A stretch of DNA of 64,000 nucleotides from Nocardia aurea (lineage in GTDB: Bacteria > Actinomycetota > Actinomycetes > Mycobacteriales > Mycobacteriaceae). Below the pieces are notes generated by a model, which was not told the DNA's origin, made no database searches, and worked only from the letters and a program-made list of their open reading frames with translations. The position numbers and the translations under genes were made by a program. The stretch is taken from positions 248,001-312,000 of the forward strand of contig NZ_QCYJ01000020.1 of the NCBI RefSeq assembly GCF_003123685.1, read 5' to 3'. Positions 43,378-51,410 of the stretch are shown here, one piece after another. Positions within the stretch are counted from its first letter, which is position 1. Each line of letters begins with the position of its first letter.

Positions 43378-44226
43378 GTGGGCAGGATCGAAACGGGGCA
43401 GGTATTCGGACACGGCGTCATCGCGAACCTGCTGCAAGCCGGTGACCCGGACGCGGCGGAGGCGGTGGTCTTCCTGCACGGCTCACCCGGCAGTGCCGCG
43501 GACTGGACCGAATTCGTCGCGCACACCGGGGATTTCGCCCGAGCCGTGGCCTTCGACATGCCCGGATTCGGCGGCGCGCGCACCTTCCCCGGATTCGACC
43601 ATCGCGTCGAAGGCGATTACCTGACCTACCTCGAGAAGGTCACCGACGGTCTCGGGATCATCAGGGCACATCTGGTCACCCACGATTTCGGGGTGCCGTG
43701 GGGATTGGCGTGGGCCGCGGCCCATCCCGACCGACTCGCCTCGCTGACACTGATGAACGCGGGCGCGATGCCGGACTACCGGTGGCACAGGTACGCGCGC
43801 GTCTGGCAGACCCCGGTTCTGGGCGAACTCGTCCAGAAGGTCAGCAACCGCGCGGGTATGCGCCTGCTGCTGCGCCGCGCGAACCCCCGGCTGCCCGTCG
43901 AGTTCATCGACCGCATGTACGACAACTACGACGCGCACACCCGCGCGACCGTGCTCGCCCTCTACCGGGCCGCCCGCGATCCCGCGGCCATGCTCACGCG
44001 GTCGCTGGCCACGTTGCCCACCACTGTCCCGACACTGGTGCTGTGGGGCGGTGACGATCCGTGGTTGCCCGCCCGCCACGCCCACCTCCAGTCCCAGATC
44101 TGGCCGAACAGCCGGATCGAGGTCATGCCCGGTCTCGGGCACTGGCCCTTCGCCGACGATCCGGCCGCCGTCGCCGACCTGCTCCTGCCGTTCCTGCGCG
44201 AGGCCCACGGCGCTCCGGCGCGCTGA
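43378..44226 (+). CDS. Alpha/beta hydrolase with Asp nucleophile
   Basis: 282 residues. Oxyanion region VFLHGSPGSAADW, nucleophile elbow VTHDFGVPWGLAWA, in which Asp replaces the usual Ser, and the acid/His pair in LWGGDDPW and PGLGHWPFADD. An Asp nucleophile is the hallmark of epoxide hydrolases and haloalkane dehalogenases, so one of these activities is likelier than ester hydrolysis. Start ATG 43378 has GCGAGGGTG in front. The gene stands alone, divergent from the FAD monooxygenase gene across about 250 bases. Confidence 0.85.
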   Translation: MGRIETGQVFGHGVIANLLQAGDPDAAEAVVFLHGSPGSAADWTEFVAHTGDFARAVAFDMPGFGGARTFPGFDHRVEGDYLTYLEKVTDGLGIIRAHLVTHDFGVPWGLAWAAAHPDRLASLTLMNAGAMPDYRWHRYARVWQTPVLGELVQKVSNRAGMRLLLRRANPRLPVEFIDRMYDNYDAHTRATVLALYRAARDPAAMLTRSLATLPTTVPTLVLWGGDDPWLPARHAHLQSQIWPNSRIEVMPGLGHWPFADDPAAVADLLLPFLREAHGAPAR

Positions 44227-44366
44227 GACCGGATCGGGTGTGAACCGCCCGGGTCCACCCCGGGCGACGGAGTCGATGTGAATCCTGGCCGAAACCACGA
44301 AAACATCTGTGCGCGTTGAGTATCGGCGGTACCGTTGACCGAGGATCGCGGGAGAGCGGTGAGGGT

Positions 44367-44915
44367 ATGCCGACCTACTTCCACCTCAACAGGGGCAGAC
44401 CCCTCACGCGGGGAGCCGTGCTCGGACTCGACGACCACCCGGCGACGCGGTCGGCCTTCCCCTCGGGCGTCTCACCGCACGGCAGGCGCTACCTCACCGG
44501 GCACTTCCGCGTCGATGTCGTCGACCGGACCGGAATCACCCACGTGGTGGCCGACCGTGACACCGGCCTGGAACTGCTGTGGGACTGGGTTCGCCTGAAC
44601 CGGTATCCGAGCGCGCCGTCCCGGTTCCAATCGATCTTCGCCTTCGAAACCCGCGAAGACGTCACCGAATTCGTCACCCGATACGGCGGATACGACGCCG
44701 GGCTGTGGCTGGTCGAAACCGACGTCGAAGGTTTCCGCGCCGATATGTCGCTGATGCGGGCCGGCCCGATGCAGAACTGCCTGCGGTGGGCCGACATGTA
44801 CTGGTCACAGCAGCCGCATCCACGGTCCGGGCGCGAAGCCGAATTCTTCGGGCGCACACTGTGGGAAGTACTGCTGACACCACCGGTCACCGTACTCACC
44901 AGGGTGGAGCTCTGA
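44367..44915 (+). CDS. Hypothetical protein, DUF2441-like
   Basis: 182 residues from ATG 44367; the frame to 44316 adds 17 unconvincing residues. The layout YFHLNRGRPLTRG, then PSRFQSIFAFETREDVTEF and NCLRWADMYWSQQ, recalls DUF2441 proteins, which share similarity with ADP-ribosyl-type RES/ART folds in some annotations. I assign no function. It converges with the mycolyltransferase gene, 13 bases apart. Confidence 0.75.
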   Translation: MPTYFHLNRGRPLTRGAVLGLDDHPATRSAFPSGVSPHGRRYLTGHFRVDVVDRTGITHVVADRDTGLELLWDWVRLNRYPSAPSRFQSIFAFETREDVTEFVTRYGGYDAGLWLVETDVEGFRADMSLMRAGPMQNCLRWADMYWSQQPHPRSGREAEFFGRTLWEVLLTPPVTVLTRVEL

Positions 44916-44928
44916 GGGCCGCGAACCC

Positions 44929-45867
44929 TCACACCCCCAGCGCCCCGGCCAGATGCGGCCACGAATCGTGCAGGTCGGTCTCGAACTGTCCCCAGGTGTG
45001 CGCCCCCTCGGGGCGGTCGACATACACGGCGGCCACGCCCACCTCGGCGAGCCTGCCCGCGAACGCGCCGGTGCAGGCGTCGGCGATCGCCTCGACCGGA
45101 GGGAACGACGCACCGCCCCGATCGATGGGGCCCGGTGTCCCGGATGCCGAGGACAGATACACGGCCTTGCCCGCGAGCGCGCCCGCGTTGACGTACGCGT
45201 CGTGGGCACGCCACACCGGTCCGCCGGGCGCACCCCACATATTCGCCGGTGAGGCGCCGCCGCGCAGCACCAGCGCGCTGACCAACGCGACCCCGGCGGC
45301 GTCGGATGCCCACGGACAGCCGCTGTAGGCGGCCACCGCGCGGTACCTGTCCGGCGCCTGGATGGCGAGATCGATCGCCGAACCCGCGCTCATCGACACC
45401 CCGGCCACCGCGTTGCGGCCGGTGCTGCCCAGTTCGGGATCGAGCACGGCGGGCAGTTCCTCGGTCAGATAGGTCTGCCAGCGATGGCGGCCGATCGCGG
45501 GATCGTCGGTGAGCCAATCGGTGTAGAGACTGTAGGCGCCACCGATCGGCATCACCACGTTGACGTGCTTGTCGGCGAAGAACTCTCGGACATCCGTGTC
45601 GTCCCACCACGAGATCCCGTCCAGCCCGCCACCGATTCCGGTCAACAGATACAGCGTCGGCGCCGGACCGTCGGCGCGGAGAACCCTGTTGCTCACCACC
45701 CGATCCATCGACGGCGAATACACGTCGATCCGCGAGGCCGAACCGCCCAGCGATTCCTCGCCGACAACCCTCGATTGCGCCGGCGCCGCGCTCACCGGAC
45801 CTGCCGAAACCGGGAGACCCGCGACGAGAACACCTATCAGTACTGCCAAAAGCCGGTAACCCCTCAC
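44929..45867 (-). CDS. Antigen 85-like mycolyltransferase / esterase
   Basis: 312 residues from GTG 45867, start chosen because a Sec signal (YRLLAVLIGVLVAGLPVSAG, cleavage near 28) follows. The alpha/beta fold has the elbow GVSMSAGSA (Ser158) in place of the Ag85 GLSMAGSS, the acid region near SGTPGPIDRGG, and His in GAHTWGQFETDL, which parallels GTHSWEYW. Ag85-type enzymes transfer mycolic acids to arabinogalactan and trehalose; corynebacterial and nocardial relatives are numerous. This points to a mycolate-bearing host. Divergent from an M48 peptidase gene. Confidence 0.88.
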   Translation of the reverse strand: MRGYRLLAVLIGVLVAGLPVSAGPVSAAPAQSRVVGEESLGGSASRIDVYSPSMDRVVSNRVLRADGPAPTLYLLTGIGGGLDGISWWDDTDVREFFADKHVNVVMPIGGAYSLYTDWLTDDPAIGRHRWQTYLTEELPAVLDPELGSTGRNAVAGVSMSAGSAIDLAIQAPDRYRAVAAYSGCPWASDAAGVALVSALVLRGGASPANMWGAPGGPVWRAHDAYVNAGALAGKAVYLSSASGTPGPIDRGGASFPPVEAIADACTGAFAGRLAEVGVAAVYVDRPEGAHTWGQFETDLHDSWPHLAGALGV

Positions 45868-46012
45868 CTTTTCGAGGTACCGCGCGGCGGAGCCGGTGAA
45901 ACAAACGCGCCGCCAGGATCTCCGGCGGGTCCGTCGACGGGTGGAGGTCGTCGGCGTCGACAGGCAGACTGGGAGCCGACGAGAAACCGAAGACAGAGGG
46001 GGAATTCGATCC

Positions 46013-47071
46013 ATGATCACCAGTCCGGACCGGATCAGGACACGCATGCCGGGAATCAGCACTCGAGCGTGGGAGCACCCCGCCGACCGGACCGCGTTGG
46101 TGACGCTGCGCTCGCTCACCGGTTTCGACGCGGTACTGCGCACGCTCTCGGGGCTGTTGCGGGAACGTCAACACCGATTGATGTATCTCGCCACCGCCGT
46201 GCGGGTCGACGAGCGGCAGTTCCGGTCACTGCACCAGTTGCGTGAGGACTGCGTGGAAATTCTCGACGCGCGCACCACACCCGAGATGTTCGTCTTGCAG
46301 AGTCCCGAGGTGAACGCCTTCACCATCGGGATGGACGCGCCGTTCATCGTGCTCACCACCGGGCTGATCGACCTGATGGATACCGAGGAACTGCGTTTCG
46401 TGATCGGCCACGAACTCGGGCACGCCCTGTCGGGGCACGCGGTCTACCGGACCATGCTGATGCATCTGCTGCGGATTTCGGCCTCGATCGGCTGGATGCC
46501 GGTGGGCGGCTGGGCCTTACGCGCGATCGTCGCGGCGCTGATGGAATGGAGCCGCAAATCGGAGCTGTCCGGTGACCGGGCGGGCCTGCTGTGCGGGCAG
46601 GACGTCGAAGCCTCCGTGCGGGTGCACATGAAGACGGCGGGCGGCACCTGGGTCGAGGAGATGAACCACGGGGCCTTCCTGGCCCAGGCCGACGATTACG
46701 ACCGCTCCGGCGACCTGCGCGACGGCGTCCTCAAACTGCTGAACCTGGAGTTGCAGTCGCATCCGTTCTCGGTGCTGCGCGCCGCCGAACTGCGTCGCTG
46801 GATCCAGTCCGGTGAGTACGACCGCGTCGTCGGCGGCGACTATCCGCGCCGCGACCAGGACCGGAACGTCAGGATCAGCGACGAGGTCAAGGCCGCCGCC
46901 CGCGCCTACAAACAGAATTTCGACCAGTCCGAGGACGCGCTGGTCCGGACGGTGCGCAACCTCGGCCGCGATGTCGGCTCGGTGGTCGACAGCGTCGGTC
47001 AGGAAGTCGGCGACACGGTGACCAGGATCGGGAAACGTCTCAACGACTGGCGCGGTGGCACTAGCGAGTGA
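46013..47071 (+). CDS. M48-family zinc metallopeptidase
   Basis: 352 residues from ATG 46013 with AGGGGG 10 bases upstream. The zinc motif HELGH is at 133-137, with SGDRAGLL near 182 supplying the third ligand region. A hydrophobic segment (LRISASIGWMPVGGWALRAIVAAL) lies between them. The C-terminal 60 residues are amphipathic (VRTVRNLGRDVGSVVDSVGQ). Related to HtpX/BepA-like proteases, but without the usual N-terminal transmembrane pair, so it may be cytosolic or peripheral. Its 3' end overlaps a tiny convergent membrane-protein ORF. Confidence 0.88.
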   Translation: MITSPDRIRTRMPGISTRAWEHPADRTALVTLRSLTGFDAVLRTLSGLLRERQHRLMYLATAVRVDERQFRSLHQLREDCVEILDARTTPEMFVLQSPEVNAFTIGMDAPFIVLTTGLIDLMDTEELRFVIGHELGHALSGHAVYRTMLMHLLRISASIGWMPVGGWALRAIVAALMEWSRKSELSGDRAGLLCGQDVEASVRVHMKTAGGTWVEEMNHGAFLAQADDYDRSGDLRDGVLKLLNLELQSHPFSVLRAAELRRWIQSGEYDRVVGGDYPRRDQDRNVRISDEVKAAARAYKQNFDQSEDALVRTVRNLGRDVGSVVDSVGQEVGDTVTRIGKRLNDWRGGTSE

Positions 47072-47138
47072 GCAACCAGGCCAGGACGACCAGCACGAGC
47101 AGGCCGACCAGCGCCAACTGAACGCGCGAGCGCGGCAT
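47061..47138 (-). CDS. 25-residue single-pass membrane protein
   Basis: MPRSRVQLALVGLLVLVVLA followed by WLLTR. One transmembrane helix with a basic N-terminus. Its ATG (47138) shares one base with the stop of the upstream 87-residue protein (TGATG), which implies translational coupling. Its 3' end overlaps the convergent peptidase gene by 11 bases. Too short for most gene finders, but context and composition support it. Confidence 0.45.
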   Translation of the reverse strand: MPRSRVQLALVGLLVLVVLAWLLTR

Positions 47139-47401
47139 CAACGGGCCCCGCTCGGCGCGTGCTCACGGAGGTCGACGGCGGCGGGGGCCAACATGGCCCG
47201 TTCGGCGGCGGCGATGGCCTGCGCCTCGACCCGGTCGCGGCCGATCAGACGCGAGACCGTGCGCAAGGCGCGGTCCAGCGCGAAAGCGATGGCGAAGCTG
47301 ATCGGGACGATACCGACCAGAACCACCAGGAACTGCGGCAGGAACGGCAACCCCGCGATCCAGAGCTCGAAGCCGTCCCACCAACCTGCGATGCGATGCA
47401 C
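47138..47401 (-). CDS. Small membrane protein (87 aa)
   Basis: 87 residues from GTG 47401. One long hydrophobic segment (FLVVLVGIVPISFAIAFALD) follows an amphipathic WW-containing N-terminus; a charged Arg/Glu-rich cytoplasmic tail ends the protein. No family recognised. It is coupled to the following 25-residue membrane protein and divergent from the GH15 gene. Confidence 0.6.
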   Translation of the reverse strand: MHRIAGWWDGFELWIAGLPFLPQFLVVLVGIVPISFAIAFALDRALRTVSRLIGRDRVEAQAIAAAERAMLAPAAVDLREHAPSGAR

Positions 47402-47515
47402 TCCACCAGCCTAGTCGGCGAACCTGAGGATCAGGACACGCGACCGGATCGAGCGGCTACGGCGGAGTTCGGCGCGCGCGGTGGACGGCGCGCTCCCGGC
47501 GACTCAAGATGGGGT

Positions 47516-49501
47516 ATGGCGTCAACCGATGATCTGACAATCGATGAGCCCGACGACCTGCCCGTGCCGAGTGCGCTGACCGGGGCCCACCACGGCGCCT
47601 TCCCTCCGATCGACGACTACGCGTTCCTGTCCGATTGCGAGACGACCTGTCTGATCGCGAGCAACGGCGCGGTCGAGTGGATGTGTGTGCCCCGACCGGA
47701 CTCCCCCAGCATCTTCGGCGCGATCCTCGATCGCAGCGCAGGACATTTCCGGGTCGGCCCGTACGGCACGAACGTCCCCGCGGCCAGGCGTTACCTGCCC
47801 GGCGGGATGATCATGGAGACCACGTGGCAGACGGCGACCGGCTGGCTGATCGTGCGCGACGCGCTGGTGCTCGGCACCTGGCACAACAACGACCAGCGCA
47901 GCAAGACCCACCGTCGCACCCCGATGGACTGGGACGCCGAACACATGCTGCTGCGCACCGTCAAATGCGTCAACGGCACGGTGGAACTGGAGATGAGCTG
48001 CGAGCCCGCCTTCGACTACCACCGCGCGCCCACGCGCTGGGAGTACACCGGCAAGGTCTACGAGGAAGCCACCGCGGTCAGGGGCGACGACCCCAGCGCC
48101 GGTCCGACGCTGGTGCTCACCACCGACCTGCGTCTGGGCGTGGAGGGATGCGAAGCCCGCGCGCGCACCCGCATGAAGGAGGGCGATCAGGTCTTCGTGG
48201 CACTGACCTGGTCGGAACTGCCCGCGCCGAAAACCTTCGCGGACGCGGCCGAGAAGATGTGGGCGACCACCGAATGCTGGCGGCAGTGGATCACCCTCGG
48301 CAATTTCCCCGACCACCCGTGGCGCAACTATCTACAGCGCAGCGCGCTGACCCTCAAGGGCCTGACCTACCGGCCGACCGGCGCGCTGATGGCGGCGGCG
48401 ACCACATCACTACCGGAAACCCCCGGTGGTCAACGCAACTGGGACTACCGCTACACCTGGGTGCGCGATTCCAGTTTCGCGCTGTGGGGTCTGTACACCC
48501 TCGGTCTCGATCGTGAGGCCGACGATTTCTTCGCCTTCCTCAACGACGCGACCACCGGTGACAACGGCGACGCGGTACCGCTCCAGGTGCTCTACGGCAT
48601 CGGCGGCGAACGCGATCTCACCGAGGTCGAACTGCCCCATATGCGTGGATACGACGGCGCGCGCCCGGTCCGGATCGGCAACGGCGCCTACAACCAGAAC
48701 CAGCACGACATCTGGGGCACCATGCTCGACGCGGTGTACCTGCACGTGAAATCCCGTGGTCAGGTGCCGGAGAACCTGTGGCCGCTGCTGGAACGCCAGG
48801 TGCACGCCACCATCGCGCGATGGCGCGAACCCGATCGCGGTATCTGGGAGGTGCGCGGCGAACCGCAGCATTTCACCTCGTCGAAGGTGATGTGCTGGGT
48901 CGCACTGGATCGCGGCGCGAAACTGGCGGAGATGCACGGCCAGATCGAGCGCGCCACCGAGTGGTACGGGATCGCCGAGGAGATCAAGGAGGACATCCTC
49001 ACCAACGGCGTCAATTCCGAGGGCGTGTTCACCCAGGTCTACGGCGGCGACACCCTCGACGCCTCGCTGCTGCTGGTGGTACTGCTGCGATTCCTCCCGC
49101 CCGACGACCACCGGGTGCGCGCCACCGTCCTGTCCATCGCCGACCGGCTCACCGAACGCGGCCTCGTGCTGCGCTATCGCACCGAGACCACCGACGACGG
49201 ACTGACCGGCTCCGAGGGCACCTTCACCATCTGCTCGTTCTGGCTGGTGTCGGCGCTGGTGGAGATCGGCGAGGTGCGAAGGGCCAGGCATCTGTGCGAG
49301 CGGCTGCTCGGCTTCGCCAGCCCGCTGCGGCTCTACGCCGAGGAGATCGATTCGCGCAGCGGACGTCACCTCGGCAATTTCCCGCAGGCGTTCACCCACC
49401 TCGCGCTGATCAATGCCGTCACCCACGTCATCAGGGCCGAGGAGTCACACCCCGCGGGCAATTTCCAGCCCGCCCACACACCGGCGAACCACCCGCGCTG
49501 A
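47516..49501 (+). CDS. Glycoside hydrolase family 15 protein, trehalase-like
   Basis: 661 residues from ATG 47516; the long open frame to 47159 is a shadow of the minus-strand membrane proteins. CAAGAT 5 bases before the ATG suggests a leaderless mRNA. A beta-sandwich N-terminal domain is followed by the alpha/alpha barrel: NWDYRYTWVRDSSF near 310, GNGAYNQNQHDIWG near 400 and GNFPQAFTHLALIN near 625 are GH15 fingerprints. The mycobacterial relative (Rv2402/MSMEG_4528 type, recalled) is an acid trehalase. Glucoamylase-like activity is the alternative. Confidence 0.92.
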   Translation: MASTDDLTIDEPDDLPVPSALTGAHHGAFPPIDDYAFLSDCETTCLIASNGAVEWMCVPRPDSPSIFGAILDRSAGHFRVGPYGTNVPAARRYLPGGMIMETTWQTATGWLIVRDALVLGTWHNNDQRSKTHRRTPMDWDAEHMLLRTVKCVNGTVELEMSCEPAFDYHRAPTRWEYTGKVYEEATAVRGDDPSAGPTLVLTTDLRLGVEGCEARARTRMKEGDQVFVALTWSELPAPKTFADAAEKMWATTECWRQWITLGNFPDHPWRNYLQRSALTLKGLTYRPTGALMAAATTSLPETPGGQRNWDYRYTWVRDSSFALWGLYTLGLDREADDFFAFLNDATTGDNGDAVPLQVLYGIGGERDLTEVELPHMRGYDGARPVRIGNGAYNQNQHDIWGTMLDAVYLHVKSRGQVPENLWPLLERQVHATIARWREPDRGIWEVRGEPQHFTSSKVMCWVALDRGAKLAEMHGQIERATEWYGIAEEIKEDILTNGVNSEGVFTQVYGGDTLDASLLLVVLLRFLPPDDHRVRATVLSIADRLTERGLVLRYRTETTDDGLTGSEGTFTICSFWLVSALVEIGEVRRARHLCERLLGFASPLRLYAEEIDSRSGRHLGNFPQAFTHLALINAVTHVIRAEESHPAGNFQPAHTPANHPR

Positions 49502-49507
49502 CGCGGC

Positions 49508-51331
49508 TCACACGCCGATCAGCCGGTCGGCGCGATCCCGGACGCCGCGCAGTTCGCCCAGCTTGCCGTCGAGTTCGGCGATGCGGTCCTCGCGACGGTC
49601 GCCGTATCTGCCCGACGCCTCCTCCGCGGCGCGCAGGGCGTCGTCGGCGGTGCGCATGGTCTCGGTCGCGATATCGGTGAAATGGTCGCGCAGCGAACGT
49701 TGCATGGCGCGCAAACGATTACGCGATTCCTTGCTCACCTGGAAGATCACGTCGTCCATCAGACGCGCGACCGCGACCTTGGCCTCGGCCCGGCGGCGCT
49801 GGATGCGGTTCTTGCGGTCGTCCCACAGCGCGTTCACGCCGAGCAGCACACCCGCGCCCGCCGAATACCAGTTCACCAGCGACATTCCCAGCAGACTCGT
49901 GGCAAGACCGACCATCAGGATGCCGCCGTAGGAGCCGCGCAGACCGGACAGGAACTGCTGGGTGACACCGGCTTTCGCGCTCTCGAGCGGTTCGAGCGGG
50001 GCGACCGAGCCGAGTACCTCCCCCGGATTCTCCAGGCGCAGATCGGCCAGGGCCGGGGTCCTGTTGTCGGCCGGGAACTTCGAGGCGACCTGCTCGCACA
50101 ATTCCACCGAGCGGTAGTGGGCCATCACGAAATTCTCTTCGACCGCCTCGCAGATCCGCGCGTCGAGATCGGTGGCGAATTCCTTCCAGCCGCGGGCCGG
50201 ATCGGTCTGCACGATCTCGGCTTCGGCATCGCGCACCAGGCTCCGTAGCCGGTGGCGTAGATCGTGTTCGATATCGGCCATCAACTCGGTGCTGCCGTCG
50301 ACCAGGGTGACCTGCCAGTTGGCGGTCCGCTGACGCAGCTGTTCGGCCTGATCGCGTGCGGCGCCGAGTTGTTCGGTGATCTGCGCCTTGCGACGCGGAT
50401 CACGCAGCGCCTCGGCCTCGCTGTGCAACGTCATCGCCAGGTGATCGCTCACCAACCGGATATCGCGGACGGCGGATTCCAGCGCGACCGTATCGGCGCG
50501 CGCCACCACGTAATCGCGCAGATGATCGATCAGCTGCGGCATCCCGGATTCGATATCGCGCTGGTAGTTCCCGGCCCCCTGGTAGTTTCCGGTCGAGGTC
50601 GCCTGCCGGTGCAGCAGCGCGGAAACCGGCGCGACCGCGAAACTCAGGCCGGCCCCGTCGAGCAGTTCCCGGTCGCGCTGCTGGATATGGGCCCAGTGCG
50701 GGTACATGTCGATCTTGTTCAGCACGCAGATGACGGTCGGGCACAGCTGCCGCACCCGTTCCAGATACCCGAGTTGTTCGGCGCCGAGTTCGCGGCCCGC
50801 GTCGACCACGTACAGCACCGCGTCCGCGGCGGCGATCATCGACCAGGTGATGTGCTCGTCGACGGGGGCGCCGGGTGCGTCCATCACCACGACGCCGTCG
50901 GCCAGCAGCGGGCTCGGCTCGGTGAATTCGGCCCGGATCACGCCCTCGGCGCGCAGCGCGGGCTCGGGGTCGAGCGGGTCGACCGGCACCCGTTCGGTGC
51001 GTCCGCCGCCGATCGATCGCACCAGCGTCGCGGTCGATCTCGAGCCGTATTCGGCGATCACCGGCACGCTCAGCGCACTGTCGGTGGCGCTGACCTGCGC
51101 CCCGACCAAGCCGTTGACCAGGGTGCTCATTCCGTTCTTCGGCTCGCCGACGACCACGAGTCGCACCCGTGGATCACCGACGCGAGCCCTGACCATGGCC
51201 AGGCGGCCGGTGAGATCGTCGCGTCCCGCCGCCCGGGTCATCTCCCGCAGTTCGTCCAGGATCCGGATGAGTGGCGCCATCGCGTCCGGGTGTTTCACCG
51301 TCGCGGACTCCAGCCCGGCTGCGGCAGACAA
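49508..51331 (-). CDS. Dynamin-like GTPase (IniA-type) with altered P-loop
   Basis: 607 residues from TTG 51331, chosen for the AGGAGG just upstream (spacing short); GTG 51298 and ATG 51280 are alternatives. The P-loop reads GEPKNGMST (62-70), with Met68 where dynamin-family GTPases have Lys. G3 DAPG (~154) and G4 NKID are present. A long helical stalk and a C-terminal hydrophobic hairpin (GGILMVGLATSLLGMSLV) that could insert in membranes complete the bacterial dynamin layout. It is 80 bases downstream of the Pro/Thr-rich protein gene, an arrangement reminiscent of iniB-iniA. Confidence 0.85.
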   Translation of the reverse strand: MSAAAGLESATVKHPDAMAPLIRILDELREMTRAAGRDDLTGRLAMVRARVGDPRVRLVVVGEPKNGMSTLVNGLVGAQVSATDSALSVPVIAEYGSRSTATLVRSIGGGRTERVPVDPLDPEPALRAEGVIRAEFTEPSPLLADGVVVMDAPGAPVDEHITWSMIAAADAVLYVVDAGRELGAEQLGYLERVRQLCPTVICVLNKIDMYPHWAHIQQRDRELLDGAGLSFAVAPVSALLHRQATSTGNYQGAGNYQRDIESGMPQLIDHLRDYVVARADTVALESAVRDIRLVSDHLAMTLHSEAEALRDPRRKAQITEQLGAARDQAEQLRQRTANWQVTLVDGSTELMADIEHDLRHRLRSLVRDAEAEIVQTDPARGWKEFATDLDARICEAVEENFVMAHYRSVELCEQVASKFPADNRTPALADLRLENPGEVLGSVAPLEPLESAKAGVTQQFLSGLRGSYGGILMVGLATSLLGMSLVNWYSAGAGVLLGVNALWDDRKNRIQRRRAEAKVAVARLMDDVIFQVSKESRNRLRAMQRSLRDHFTDIATETMRTADDALRAAEEASGRYGDRREDRIAELDGKLGELRGVRDRADRLIGV

Positions 51332-51410
51332 GCCTCCTCCTAACCCTGGTCGACGATCTCGGTGAGACGGCACCTGTTGGCGTGTCCCGACGTTCGCACC
51401 CGCTGTTCCG

